From positions 4,243,646 to 4,307,645 of the forward strand of contig NZ_JADDXT010000002.1 of NCBI RefSeq assembly GCF_015330165.1: 64,000 nt of DNA, given 5' to 3'. The position numbers and the translations under genes were made by a program. Source of the DNA: Zobellia roscoffensis. Its GTDB lineage: Bacteria > Bacteroidota > Bacteroidia > Flavobacteriales > Flavobacteriaceae. Below the pieces are notes generated by a model. That model did not search any database. It saw only the letters and a list, made by a program, of their open reading frames with translations, and had not been told where the DNA came from. How positions within the stretch are numbered: position 1 is the stretch's first letter; every line of letters begins with the position of its first letter. Shown in pieces: positions 16,849 to 25,125 of this stretch.

Positions 16849-19257
16849 TTAAAATTTAAAGTTATAGGTTAAAGAAGGGACGATGCCAAAAATGGCTGTT
16901 CTAGTAGCTTCGTTGGCTCCAGTTTCTAAATTCTGACCAAAAGAAATAGAAGCTGCATTTTTACGATTGTAAGCATTATAGATACCTAATACCCACTCCC
17001 CTTTAAATTTACTCTCAGGCTTACGGTTTGGTTTATAATTAACAGATAAGTCTAGCCGGTGATACGCAGGTAGGCGATCCGAATTTCTGCCTGCATAACT
17101 AGCAATAGAAATACCTTCATATTCATACTGCCCGTTTGGATACGTAACCGGTCTTCCCGTTTGAAAAACGAGATTAGAACTAAAGCTCCATTTATTATTC
17201 AATTTATATGACCCGGAAATAGAAATGTCATGAGTTCTATCATAAGGTGTATTGTACCATTCACCATTGTTGATTCCTAATCCGCCGGCATTACCTCCTG
17301 GAGTGCGTTGTTCAGACTTTGATAAGGTATACGCAATCCACCCCGTGAATTTACCCTCGTTTTTACGTAATAAAAGTTCAAGACCATACGCTCTTGATTC
17401 TCCGCTTAAGATTTCTGTTTCAATCGTATTCTGTCCTATTAAATTAGACCCATCAATATAATCGATTCTATTGTCCGTGTTTTTGAAATAGACCTCCGCT
17501 TCCATGGAATATGCCTTGTCCTTGAAATTTCTAAAATACCCCAGTGCATATTGATTGGATAATTGTGGTTTGATAAACTGGCCACTTGGTGCCCAAACAT
17601 CCAACGGAGTAGCAGAAGAAGTATTCGAAAGCAAATGAATGTATTGAGCAACCCTAGAAAACCCTGCTTTTAATGACGAATTATCATTTAGAGTATAGGC
17701 CAATGATACTCTGGGTTCAAAGTTTCCAAATGTTTCTATGGCATCCCCTTTTTCATAATTTGTCTCCCCTACTTCGGTTCCACGTTCATATATACCCAAA
17801 GTAGAATTGTAAACAACAGGTTGGTCATTTGCATAATCTACCATGGCTTGCCCTCCAAGTCTAGTAAATCCGCTGTAGCGCAATCCATACTGAGCGGTTA
17901 AATTCTCTGTTAATTTATGTTCGGCATTTACATATACACCACTTTCCACGGCCTTTTTACGATCTAAGGTTAAGGGGTTAACGGCTGATGTCTCTGAGGT
18001 AGGCCTAATCTCGCCAGGGTCAAAATCATAATAAATACCACTAGCCCCAAAATCCAGTTTAAACTTGTCACTGAAATAGTATTTTAGATCATATTTTAGA
18101 TTGTAATTGGTAATAGAAGAAACCCAATCGAACTCCGCTGTTGTTATCCCTAAATCATAATCATACTTACTGTATATAGCCGATAAGTTTGAAAAAAGTT
18201 TATCATTAAAAATATGGTTCCAACGCAGATTTCCGGTTGAATTCCCATAGCTGCTACTAAAATTTTCACCCAATTCAAAAGCATCCCTACCAAAATAACC
18301 GGAAAGATAAAGCCTGTTGTTCGTATTGATCTTGTAATTGGTTTTGAGGTTTAAATCGTAGAAACTAACACTGTTATCTTCACCGGCCGCTTTTAAAAGT
18401 AAATCTGCATACGACCTTCTTCCCGCAATAATAAACGACCCTTTTTCTTTGAACAAAGGACCTTCAACAGCCAAGCGACTTGAAATTATACCAACACCCC
18501 CAGTAGCTTCGAACCGCTTATTATTGCCATCTTTTTGACGCACATCAAGCACAGAAGAAACTCGACCCCCATAACGTGCAGGAATACCCCCTTTGTACAA
18601 TTTCACATCCTTAATGGCATCAGCGTTAAACACTGAAAAGAAACCGAACATATGCGAGGTATTATAAATAATGGCCTCATCTAAAAGAACCAGGTTTTGG
18701 TCTCCCGCACCACCACGTACGTGAAAACCGCCAGTTCCTTCCCCATTATTGGTCACTCCGGGCAGCATTTGCAATGACTTTAAAACATCTACCTCACCCA
18801 AAACCACAGGCATTTGTTTTACCGTTGCAATATTCATTTTAGCAACACTCATTTCTGGTTTTCGCAAAACGGCCATTTCCGGTTCGTCTGCGGAGACCAC
18901 TACTTCTTCTAGTTGTGTAGACACCGCCATAATCTCAAAATCTAGTTTTTGGTTTTTATCCAAAGTAATTTCCTGGTACTCTTCAGAATACCCCATATAA
19001 GAAATAAGCAAACGGTAGTTTCCTTTTGGCGCCGTAATGGAATAGAATCCGTACTCGTTGGTTACCACTCCAATGGTTGTTCCCTCTAGAAACACGGAAG
19101 CCCCAAATAAGGTCTCACCATCTTCTTTGTCACTTATCTTACCACTAACAGTATAATTTTCTTGTGCTATACCACACGTACTTACAAGTAATAATAGTAG
19201 ACTTAAGACGGCTTTTGATTGCCGCAGCCAAACCTTGTGCTTTTCAATTTTTATCAT
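16849..19257 (-). CDS. TonB-dependent outer-membrane receptor
   Basis: From ATG 19257 the protein has 802 residues. It has a signal peptide (1 to about 32, ending in GIAQ), a carboxypeptidase-regulatory-like domain (about 35-115), a plug domain (about 125-235, with MPVVLGEVDVLKSLQMLPGV and FHVRGGAGDQNLVLLDEAIIYN) and a beta-barrel ending in NFKF, whose terminal phenylalanine is typical of barrel proteins. An earlier ATG at 19320 adds 21 residues before a good signal peptide and is less likely. No SusD gene is adjacent, so this is a DUF4249-type rather than a glycan SusCD system. An ECF sigma operon diverges from it. That could mean regulatory linkage, but the receptor has no obvious N-terminal signalling extension. 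Confidence 0.88.
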   Translation of the reverse strand: MIKIEKHKVWLRQSKAVLSLLLLLVSTCGIAQENYTVSGKISDKEDGETLFGASVFLEGTTIGVVTNEYGFYSITAPKGNYRLLISYMGYSEEYQEITLDKNQKLDFEIMAVSTQLEEVVVSADEPEMAVLRKPEMSVAKMNIATVKQMPVVLGEVDVLKSLQMLPGVTNNGEGTGGFHVRGGAGDQNLVLLDEAIIYNTSHMFGFFSVFNADAIKDVKLYKGGIPARYGGRVSSVLDVRQKDGNNKRFEATGGVGIISSRLAVEGPLFKEKGSFIIAGRRSYADLLLKAAGEDNSVSFYDLNLKTNYKINTNNRLYLSGYFGRDAFELGENFSSSYGNSTGNLRWNHIFNDKLFSNLSAIYSKYDYDLGITTAEFDWVSSITNYNLKYDLKYYFSDKFKLDFGASGIYYDFDPGEIRPTSETSAVNPLTLDRKKAVESGVYVNAEHKLTENLTAQYGLRYSGFTRLGGQAMVDYANDQPVVYNSTLGIYERGTEVGETNYEKGDAIETFGNFEPRVSLAYTLNDNSSLKAGFSRVAQYIHLLSNTSSATPLDVWAPSGQFIKPQLSNQYALGYFRNFKDKAYSMEAEVYFKNTDNRIDYIDGSNLIGQNTIETEILSGESRAYGLELLLRKNEGKFTGWIAYTLSKSEQRTPGGNAGGLGINNGEWYNTPYDRTHDISISGSYKLNNKWSFSSNLVFQTGRPVTYPNGQYEYEGISIASYAGRNSDRLPAYHRLDLSVNYKPNRKPESKFKGEWVLGIYNAYNRKNAASISFGQNLETGANEATRTAIFGIVPSLTYNFKF

Positions 19258-19426
19258 TTTACTTTTTCGTTTTGATTTATGAACACCCTTATTGACAACT
19301 AAACTTTGAGAAGGTTGCATATGTTTAGTTTTTTATCTAAAAAAAATACGTTGTAAGGCTTATCTACGGTAAAAGTAAAGAACTACTATATATTTATATC
19401 TTAGTCTTAAAATATTTCACACCAAA

Positions 19427-19453
19427 TGCAACCCTCCCAACTTTTGCTTGTCT
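19427..19453 (+). promoter_or_regulatory. Candidate ECF-type promoter of the sigma operon
   Basis: TGCAAC (19427-19432) and TGTC (19449-19452) are separated by 16 bases, a layout typical of ECF promoters with an AAC-containing -35 and a GTC-like -10. The same elements with identical spacing occur upstream of the gene at 22869. Autoregulation of the sigma gene is inferred. Confidence 0.5.
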
Positions 19454-19501
19454 TTGTTAGTGAAATGTAATTATAGAGTATAATCAACCCTCTTAAATTA
19501 A

Positions 19502-20044
19502 TTGGAAACCGATATTCGTTTTAGGCATAAATCTCTTGTTGAAAGCAGCAAGACCGGCGATAGAAGTTCACAGTACCAACTGTATGAACTCTACGTAGAT
19601 GCTATGTACAATATTGGGATGCGATTTCTGGGAATCAAAGAGGATGCAGAAGACATTGTTCAGGACAGTTTTGTAGATGCCTTTAAAAATCTGCACAACT
19701 TTAAGTATGAGTCTACATTCGGGGCATGGCTAAAGCGGATTGTAATCAATAAGAGCATCAACCATTTAAAAGTTAAGCGTTTACCGCTTGCCACAATGGA
19801 CGATCATGAATACCACCTAACGGAAGACGAGGCACATGAAAAAGTAGATCCCGTAGATATTTTAAAAGTAAAAACAGGAATTGAAAAGCTCCCCCTGGGC
19901 TATAAACAAATAATTAACCTGTATTTACTGGAAGGTTATGACCACAACGAAATAAGTGAGGTACTGGGTATTTCCACATCCACCTCAAAATCACAATACC
20001 ACAGGGCCAAAAAGAAACTAGTTGAAATTATAAACACATTATAA
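19502..20044 (+). CDS. ECF-family RNA polymerase sigma factor
   Basis: The 180-residue protein has a sigma region 2 (about 17-90, with MRFLGIKEDAEDIVQDSFVDAFKNL) and a region 4 helix-turn-helix (about 120-175, with LPLGYKQIINLYLLEGYDHNEIS). The start must be the TTG at 19502. An in-frame TAA lies directly before it, and the next ATG would remove the beginning of region 2. The gene overlaps the anti-sigma-like gene by one base. It heads a three-gene operon and diverges from a TonB receptor operon. The inducing signal is unknown. Confidence 0.9.
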   Translation: METDIRFRHKSLVESSKTGDRSSQYQLYELYVDAMYNIGMRFLGIKEDAEDIVQDSFVDAFKNLHNFKYESTFGAWLKRIVINKSINHLKVKRLPLATMDDHEYHLTEDEAHEKVDPVDILKVKTGIEKLPLGYKQIINLYLLEGYDHNEISEVLGISTSTSKSQYHRAKKKLVEIINTL

Positions 20045-20583
20045 TGGACAATTTTGAAAAACACATCCGGGAGAACAAGGCGCTGTTTGACGACCATAAA
20101 GCAGACCGAGGCAAAATGTGGGCAAATATAGAGCCCCAGCTAGAACCGGCGAAGCCAAAGGTAGTTCCACTTTGGAAATCTCCTATGATCCGCATTGCCG
20201 CTAGCGTCCTAATAATTTTGGGGATTTCCGGTCTCATCGGTGTTTCTTTTCTTGATGATTCCAGTACCGAGAATAGCTTTGTGTCCAAGGAACTACAAGA
20301 TATAGATATGCATTACAAAGGTTTGGTGTCCTACCAGGTTCAATTGGTGAAGAATAACGATGAACTATCAGAGGCCGATAAAGAAGAGTTTTTATCCTTT
20401 ATGGATGAACTGGATGCCGAGTATGAACAATTAAAGTTAGAAATGAGGAACAACCTGGATAACGAACTAGTACTGGAGGCTATTGTTTCTAATTATAGAA
20501 AGCGAATAGAACTCATAGAGAACCTATTGCACCAGCTAAACGAATCAAAATTAAAAGATGACGATTATGGATATACTTTATAA
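20044..20583 (+). CDS. Anti-sigma-factor-like membrane protein
   Basis: The 179-residue protein has a cytoplasmic N-terminal part (1-48), one membrane segment (about 50-70, IAASVLIILGISGLIGVSFL) and a periplasmic Glu/Lys-rich helical tail (about 80-179). Its position right after the ECF sigma gene, with start and stop overlapping (TAATG), is the main evidence for an anti-sigma role. I do not see the HxxxCxxC zinc motif of the ZAS class, so it would be a zinc-free type. The helical tail could be a sensor or protease target. Confidence 0.75.
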   Translation: MDNFEKHIRENKALFDDHKADRGKMWANIEPQLEPAKPKVVPLWKSPMIRIAASVLIILGISGLIGVSFLDDSSTENSFVSKELQDIDMHYKGLVSYQVQLVKNNDELSEADKEEFLSFMDELDAEYEQLKLEMRNNLDNELVLEAIVSNYRKRIELIENLLHQLNESKLKDDDYGYTL

Positions 20584-21655
20584 AAAACTGCTCCTTTTCG
20601 CTGCGGTGATGGTCTTTGGCCTTCCGGTCATGGCGCAGGAAAAAGTGTCTAAAAAGGTAACCAAGACTTACGGGTTTACCAATGCAGGAGAAATTCATTT
20701 AGACAATAAATATGGTAATATCAATATTTATGGGTGGACAAAAGACGAGGTTTCTATTACCGTAAACATTACCGTTACACATAAAAAACACGATAATGCA
20801 CAAGAACTTCTAGATCGCATACACCCCGTTCTAAGGCATAGTGACGATTTTATTTCTGTTAGTTATGAAATTGGCGAGAATAATGACGGCTTCTTTTCCA
20901 ACCTTTTTGAAAAGGCAAATCCGTTTGATTTTGACCGAAGCAATGTTCAAATAGATTACAAAGTGTTTATGCCCGAAAAGGCCGAATTGGAAATCATCAA
21001 TAAGTTCGGTGATGTTTTTATTGAAGATTGGCTGGGTATTTTAAAGGCTGATGTTCAGCATGGTGATATGTGGATAAATGACGACTTGAACAAAGCCGAT
21101 ATTAGTATAAAATATGGCAAGCTTAGAGCCAAAAACATTAGTTATGCCAACCTAGACCTAAAGAATGGCGGACTTAACATGAACAATTCCAAGACCATGC
21201 GATTGAATAGTGCGGGCTGTGAAATTGACATGCATACCGTTGGTTCCTTAGAGTTCTATTCCAACAAAGATGAAGTAGACTTAGAAGAAATAGGCACTTT
21301 TTACGGGATGCTCAAGTTTAGTACTATTCAATTAAGAAGGTTAGCCAAGGATATAGATTTAGTTCTAAAAATATCAGATTTTAGAGTGGAAAAAATAGTG
21401 GACCCCAATGCCATTATTGCAATAGAGCAAGAATCTTCTGAGGTTAGCTTAAATATCTCCGATTTTCCTCATGAATTTACAGCAGTACTCGCCGAAGGGC
21501 TGGTGCGCTTACCCAAATCCTTTCATGACGTAGACTCCAAGATATTGGATAAAGGCGATAAACTACGGGAAATAAAAGCAGTTTATGGTAAAAATGCACA
21601 GGGGCGTATTTCTATTACCGGTAAAAAAGGTGTGGTTTTGTTGAAGGAGCTTTAG
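20567..21655 (+). CDS. DUF4097-like secreted protein of the ECF operon
   Basis: The preferred start is ATG 20567, giving 362 residues; ATG 20558 is also possible. The signal peptide (1-24) ends in VMAQ. The mature protein is rich in short beta strands with repeating turns (LDNKYGNINIYGW, IINKFGDVFIEDW, ADISIKYGKLRAKN, YANLDLKNGGLNM), typical of DUF4097/GIN-type adhesin-head proteins that form parallel beta folds. It overlaps the anti-sigma-like gene by 17-26 bases, so translation is coupled. The function is unknown. It may be an envelope component whose expression the sigma factor controls. Confidence 0.8.
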   Translation: MDILYKKLLLFAAVMVFGLPVMAQEKVSKKVTKTYGFTNAGEIHLDNKYGNINIYGWTKDEVSITVNITVTHKKHDNAQELLDRIHPVLRHSDDFISVSYEIGENNDGFFSNLFEKANPFDFDRSNVQIDYKVFMPEKAELEIINKFGDVFIEDWLGILKADVQHGDMWINDDLNKADISIKYGKLRAKNISYANLDLKNGGLNMNNSKTMRLNSAGCEIDMHTVGSLEFYSNKDEVDLEEIGTFYGMLKFSTIQLRRLAKDIDLVLKISDFRVEKIVDPNAIIAIEQESSEVSLNISDFPHEFTAVLAEGLVRLPKSFHDVDSKILDKGDKLREIKAVYGKNAQGRISITGKKGVVLLKEL

Positions 21656-21710
21656 ATGTAGTGGGTAGTGATGTAGCTGTGGGTATTGAGTATTGAGAAG
21701 TTAACTTTTG
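21656..21710. repeat. Short GTAGTG/TTGAGTA-word repeat
   Basis: Directly after the DUF4097-like stop codon lie overlapping GTAGTG, GTAGTGATGTAG and TATTGAGTATTGAG words. They resemble the simple repeats at 15813, 27411 and 28081, which also abut gene ends. No coding content is seen. Confidence 0.5.
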
Positions 21711-21730
21711 AGAAATTTTTAAAGTATAAA

Positions 21731-21766
21731 AAAGCGACCAACACTCTTTTGAGTATTGGTCGCTTT
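21731..21766. terminator. Bidirectional terminator between convergent genes
   Basis: AAAGCGACCAA and TTGGTCGCTTT form an 11-bp perfect stem, with an inner ACTC/GAGT stem closing a TTTT loop. It lies 75 bp after the DUF4097-like gene and 20 bp from the stop of the convergent VOC gene. Confidence 0.88.
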
Positions 21767-21786
21767 CATTTTAAATTTTGTTTCAA

Positions 21787-22299
21787 TTACTCCGTATATG
21801 CCCCGGAAGAATACGTCAACTCATAACTGTGCGAATAGATTTCAAAAACAATTCCGAAAGGGTCTTCTACATAACACATTCTATAGGGCTTTTCATTAGG
21901 ATAATAAGACCTTATAGGCATACGGTGCTTTCCGCCATGCGCTACAATTTTATCAACCAAATCTTCAATGTTTGGGTCTTGTATGCAAAAATGGAATAGT
22001 CCCGTATTGAACGGATTAAAATCTGGTGCCTCTTTACCCCCCTGTGGAAATGAAAATAATTCAATTCCAATACCATCGGAAGTGGACATGTGGGCAATTT
22101 CAAATTCTTCCCAGTCTTCACCAAAAACATCAATACACATCTGGCCAATGGCTGTTTCTTTTTCTTTTTTAACTTTTGATGGAGCCATTATCACATACCA
22201 CCCCATTACTTCGGAATAAAATGTAACGGCTTCTTCTAATTTGGGAACCGTAATACCAATATGTGAAAATGATTTTGGATACTCTTTATTTGTGTTCAT
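21787..22299 (-). CDS. VOC-superfamily (glyoxalase/dioxygenase-like) protein
   Basis: The 170-residue protein shows the vicinal-oxygen-chelate fold as two beta-alpha-beta-beta-beta modules. The first module has the candidate metal ligand H14 (SFSHIGITVPKLEEAVTFYSEVMGW). The second module has GLFHFCIQDPNIEDLVDKI and a terminal YVEDPFGIVFEIYSHSYE with a metal-ligand Glu. The divergent HxlR regulator next door suggests induction by a reactive electrophile or quinone. The substrate cannot be read from the sequence. Confidence 0.85.
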   Translation of the reverse strand: MNTNKEYPKSFSHIGITVPKLEEAVTFYSEVMGWYVIMAPSKVKKEKETAIGQMCIDVFGEDWEEFEIAHMSTSDGIGIELFSFPQGGKEAPDFNPFNTGLFHFCIQDPNIEDLVDKIVAHGGKHRMPIRSYYPNEKPYRMCYVEDPFGIVFEIYSHSYELTYSSGAYTE

Positions 22300-22417
22300 A
22301 TTTTTAGTTTTACACTACAAAACAAACCTATATTTGACTTACAGACAATAACTTACCCAAAAGTGACATAGTTACCAAAAAGAGTAAATTACTAATTATC
22401 AACAGTTTGTACCTAAA

Positions 22418-22738
22418 ATGAATAACGAAAATTACTGCCCTTTAGATCACACCATGAATTTAATCGGTACCAAGTGGAAACCAATTGTTCTTTTTCATCT
22501 CCTTGATAGGCAATTACGTTCTGGCGTTTTACAGAAGAAAATTCCAGGAATATCAAATAAAATGTTTACTCAAACTGTACGTGAACTAGAAAAAGACGGA
22601 CTGGTCATCAGAGAGGTATTTCCCGTGGTTCCTCCAAAAGTTGAATACGGTTTAACAGAAAAAGGAAAATCACTCAAAGACATCTTAGAAAGTCTGGATA
22701 AATGGGGCGCTGACAATAGTAAACCTCCATTAAATTAA
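22418..22738 (+). CDS. HxlR-family transcriptional regulator
   Basis: The 106-residue winged-helix protein carries the HxlR signature: C7 in CPLDHTMNLIGTKWK, LRSGVLQKKIPGISNKMFTQTVRELEKDGLV and a C-terminal YGLTEKGKSLKDIL. The N-terminal cysteine is the redox or electrophile sensor in relatives such as YodB and QorR. It is divergent from the VOC gene across 118 bp and probably controls that gene and itself. Confidence 0.9.
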   Translation: MNNENYCPLDHTMNLIGTKWKPIVLFHLLDRQLRSGVLQKKIPGISNKMFTQTVRELEKDGLVIREVFPVVPPKVEYGLTEKGKSLKDILESLDKWGADNSKPPLN

Positions 22739-22811
22739 GTATCCTTTTCACTACTCACAATTCCTATTACAAGGAAAAATTCATTTTTTTTTGAAAATAA
22801 TTCGTTTTTGG

Positions 22812-22838
22812 TGCAACTTTTTGTGCCTTAGGCTGTCT
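22812..22838 (+). promoter_or_regulatory. Candidate ECF-type promoter, same as at 19427
   Basis: TGCAAC (22812-22817) and TGTC (22834-22837) are separated by 16 bases, exactly as upstream of the ECF sigma gene. The box is 32 bases before the start codon of the barrel-like gene. It suggests that the operon at 22869-24506 belongs to the sigma factor's regulon. Confidence 0.5.
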
Positions 22839-22868
22839 ATTAGGTAATCAATCGAAAAACGAACAGTG

Positions 22869-23537
22869 ATGAAATCTTTTAAAACGAGTCTTCTTGTAAT
22901 ATGTTTGGGGACTACCTTCTTTAGTTTTGCCCAAAATGAAACGGAAGAATACTTAGAATTTAACGACCGTAACAATGTTGTGCATGGCGTATACCTGGGC
23001 CTTACCATGGGCGTTGGTGAAATTGACGATCAAAACGCATTTATGGGCGGACTTAAAGTGGCCTACGTAGCAAATCGTCAATTTGAAATAGGCTTTGCAG
23101 GCAATTTTTTATATTCGGAACAAGACATTTATAACAATAGTCTAGCACGTTATGAAGACCTAATTGGTGCCTACGGTGGTTTACATCTAGAGCCTATTTT
23201 TTTCAGTAAAAGACGTGTTAATCTTTCTTTTCCACTTTTACTAGGTGCCGGTGGTGTTGGTTATATCGATAATCGTTTTCACGATGAGGATAATTATGAC
23301 GAAGAACTTACCGAAGATGATTTTGATGTAGTTTTTGTAGCAGAACCCGGAATCAGCGCTCTTTTTAATGTATCGCGCTATCTGCAATTAGAAGCAGGTG
23401 TCAAATATCGTTTTTCTAGTAGAATAGAACTTCCTCCAACACGAACTACTCGTATTAATGGCTTCTCAGTCGGAATAGGAGTTAAAGTGGGTATTTTTAA
23501 TATGGGTCGTAATAGATACAAAAAGAACGTACAATGA
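22869..23537 (+). CDS. Predicted outer-membrane beta-barrel protein
   Basis: From ATG 22869 (a GTG sits one codon upstream) the protein has 222 residues. The signal peptide is about 1-22 (ending in FSFAQ). The rest has alternating amphipathic beta strands with glycines and aromatics (GVYLGLTMGVGEI, FEIGFAGNFLY, LQLEAGVKYRFSSRIE, FSVGIGVKVGIF), as in small eight-stranded outer-membrane barrels. The ligand or function is unknown. Its stop overlaps the next small gene (ATGA), and the ECF-type promoter box precedes it. Confidence 0.75.
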   Translation: MKSFKTSLLVICLGTTFFSFAQNETEEYLEFNDRNNVVHGVYLGLTMGVGEIDDQNAFMGGLKVAYVANRQFEIGFAGNFLYSEQDIYNNSLARYEDLIGAYGGLHLEPIFFSKRRVNLSFPLLLGAGGVGYIDNRFHDEDNYDEELTEDDFDVVFVAEPGISALFNVSRYLQLEAGVKYRFSSRIELPPTRTTRINGFSVGIGVKVGIFNMGRNRYKKNVQ

Positions 23538-23728
23538 AAGCAACAAACGAAAAAATATGTTCGCGTTGTCACGATGTTATAGAAACACAACATGTATTCA
23601 GTGAAAACAACCAAGTATTTCTTAGAAACAATTGTACCGGTAGTTCCTCAACTAAAGAAGAATGGTCACCCATTAACTTTCAGTGGATTCCTGTAGTTAA
23701 GCTTCAGGAGCGTTTAGTAAACGTCTAA
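23534..23728 (+). CDS. Small protein with one CxxC motif
   Basis: The 64-residue frame overlaps the barrel gene by 4 bp (ATGA) and runs in the same direction, which supports translation. It has CSRC at residues 9-12, a further Cys at about 34, and no signal peptide. One CxxC is not enough for a zinc ribbon by itself, so it may dimerise or bind metal with the later Cys and His. The family is not recognised. It could also be a non-functional remnant. Confidence 0.5.
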   Translation: MKATNEKICSRCHDVIETQHVFSENNQVFLRNNCTGSSSTKEEWSPINFQWIPVVKLQERLVNV

Positions 23729-23783
23729 AACACCACAATTCATCAATCTGCTTTCCCTTAGGGCAAGCTTAAAAACAATCAAA

Positions 23784-24506
23784 ATGAAAACAAAAACGAT
23801 TTTTATCGCCATGGCCCTGGCATGTGGAATTCTTACCTCTTGTGACTATGACCATATACGAGCTTCGGACGAAATCACCACTAAAGATTTAACCATTTCA
23901 GATTATGACGGACTAAAAGTTTCCAATGCTTTTGATGTCTACGTTACCTTTTCAGATAATAAAGAGGAAATCCAAATTGAAGCGAATGACAATTTACAAG
24001 ACCGTATTGTTGTTGCACGAGAAGGAAACGAAGTTATCATCAAACTTAAAAGATACACAACAGTAAGTGGCAATCCTACATTAAAGGCTTTTATAACCAC
24101 CAAAGACATTTCTGAATTTGACCTCTCTGGAGCAGCAAGCGTAACCTTAGAAAGTCCTTGGAATACCGAACGTGGCAAAATTGAGCTTTCCGGAGCGTCT
24201 GACCTTACCGGTGAAGTCTTTGCAGATTATCTTAATGTTGACCTTAACGGTGCATCTGAAGCCGATATTTACGGGGAAGTAAAATCCGTACATGCCAACC
24301 TTTCCGGAAGCAGTGACTTTAGAAATTACGATTTACAAATAGAGCGTTTGAACATTGATCTTTCAGGAGCCAGTGAAGCTTTCCTTACTGCCACGGAATC
24401 AATAGATGTAGAGGCAACGGGAGCGAGCACGCTAAACTACAAGGGTACTGCAGTTATCAATCATGAACGGATAAAAGGAGCTTCACAGCTAAAAAATAGG
24501 AACTAG
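23784..24506 (+). CDS. GIN-domain (DUF2807) lipoprotein
   Basis: The 240-residue protein has a lipobox LTSC with lipidated C20. The mature part is a head GIN domain (about 35-235), recognisable by the repeated LSGAS, LNGAS and LSGSS turns (EFDLSGAASVTLES, IELSGASDLTG, VDLNGASEADIYG, IDLSGASEAF) that form a parallel beta-helix-like stack. These proteins are annotated as putative autotransporter adhesin head domains, with no proven function. It is the third gene of the barrel operon. The DUF4097-like gene of the ECF operon belongs to a similar fold class. Its stop codon lies inside the terminator stem. Confidence 0.85.
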   Translation: MKTKTIFIAMALACGILTSCDYDHIRASDEITTKDLTISDYDGLKVSNAFDVYVTFSDNKEEIQIEANDNLQDRIVVAREGNEVIIKLKRYTTVSGNPTLKAFITTKDISEFDLSGAASVTLESPWNTERGKIELSGASDLTGEVFADYLNVDLNGASEADIYGEVKSVHANLSGSSDFRNYDLQIERLNIDLSGASEAFLTATESIDVEATGASTLNYKGTAVINHERIKGASQLKNRN

Positions 24507-24539
24507 TAAAACGACTATTTATGTCGTTTTACTAGTTCC
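24499..24539. terminator. Bidirectional terminator overlapping both stop codons
   Basis: A perfect 17-bp stem (24499-24515 with 24523-24539) closes a 7-base loop. The core is GGAACTAGTAAAACGAC. The stem includes the stop codon of the GIN lipoprotein gene (24504-24506) and reaches the stop codon of convergent hisIE (24517-24515). It is the only visible terminator of the his operon. Confidence 0.9.
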
Positions 24540-25114
24540 GCTTCTATATCTTTTAAGGTGAATCCTTTTGCCTGAAGCAACATTAGGTAATGAAAAAGTA
24601 AATCGGCACTTTCATATAAAAAGAGGTCATCGTTATCATCCATGGCCTCTATTACCGTTTCCACGGCTTCCTCCCCAACCTTTTGGGCTATTTTGTTTAT
24701 GCCCTTTTCAAATAAAGAGGCAACATATGATTTACTAGAATCCGAAGCTTCACGGCGCTGCTTGATGACATCTTCCAGTTGCGAAAAGAAACCGAAATTA
24801 GGGTTGTTCTCTTCGTTCCAACAAGTACCGGTTCCTTTATGACAAGTAGGACCTACGGGTTTTACAAAAACTAGAAGTGTATCATTGTCACAATCGTTTT
24901 TAATATCTATCAGCTCCAAGAAGTTTCCGCTCTCCTCGCCTTTGGTCCACAATCTTTTTTTGGTGCGACTATAAAACGTTACTTTTTTGGTCTCTTCAGT
25001 TTTGTCAAAAGCCTCTTGGTTCATGTACCCCAACATCAAAACGTTTTTTGTAACTGCGTCCTGAATAATTGCCGGCACGAGTCCGTCTCCGTTTTTATTG
25101 AAATCTATTTTCAT
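24515..25114 (-). CDS. hisIE: Bifunctional phosphoribosyl-AMP cyclohydrolase / phosphoribosyl-ATP pyrophosphatase
   Basis: The 199-residue enzyme catalyses steps 2 and 3 of histidine synthesis. The cyclohydrolase domain (about 1-105) has LMLGYMNQEAFDKT, RLWTKGEESGNF, the metal-binding DCDND and the paired cysteines in GPTCHKGTGTCW. The pyrophosphatase domain (about 110-199) has KVGEEAVETVIEAMD and ESADLLFHYLMLL. It is the last gene of the his operon, separated from hisF by a racemase gene. The final codons form part of the terminator hairpin. Confidence 0.96.
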   Translation of the reverse strand: MKIDFNKNGDGLVPAIIQDAVTKNVLMLGYMNQEAFDKTEETKKVTFYSRTKKRLWTKGEESGNFLELIDIKNDCDNDTLLVFVKPVGPTCHKGTGTCWNEENNPNFGFFSQLEDVIKQRREASDSSKSYVASLFEKGINKIAQKVGEEAVETVIEAMDDNDDLFLYESADLLFHYLMLLQAKGFTLKDIEAELVKRHK

Positions 25115-25125
25115 TATTTTTTATT

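Noticed and set aside
19258..19320. Earlier ATG for the TonB receptor
   Set aside because: It would add 21 polar residues before an otherwise complete signal peptide starting at 19257.
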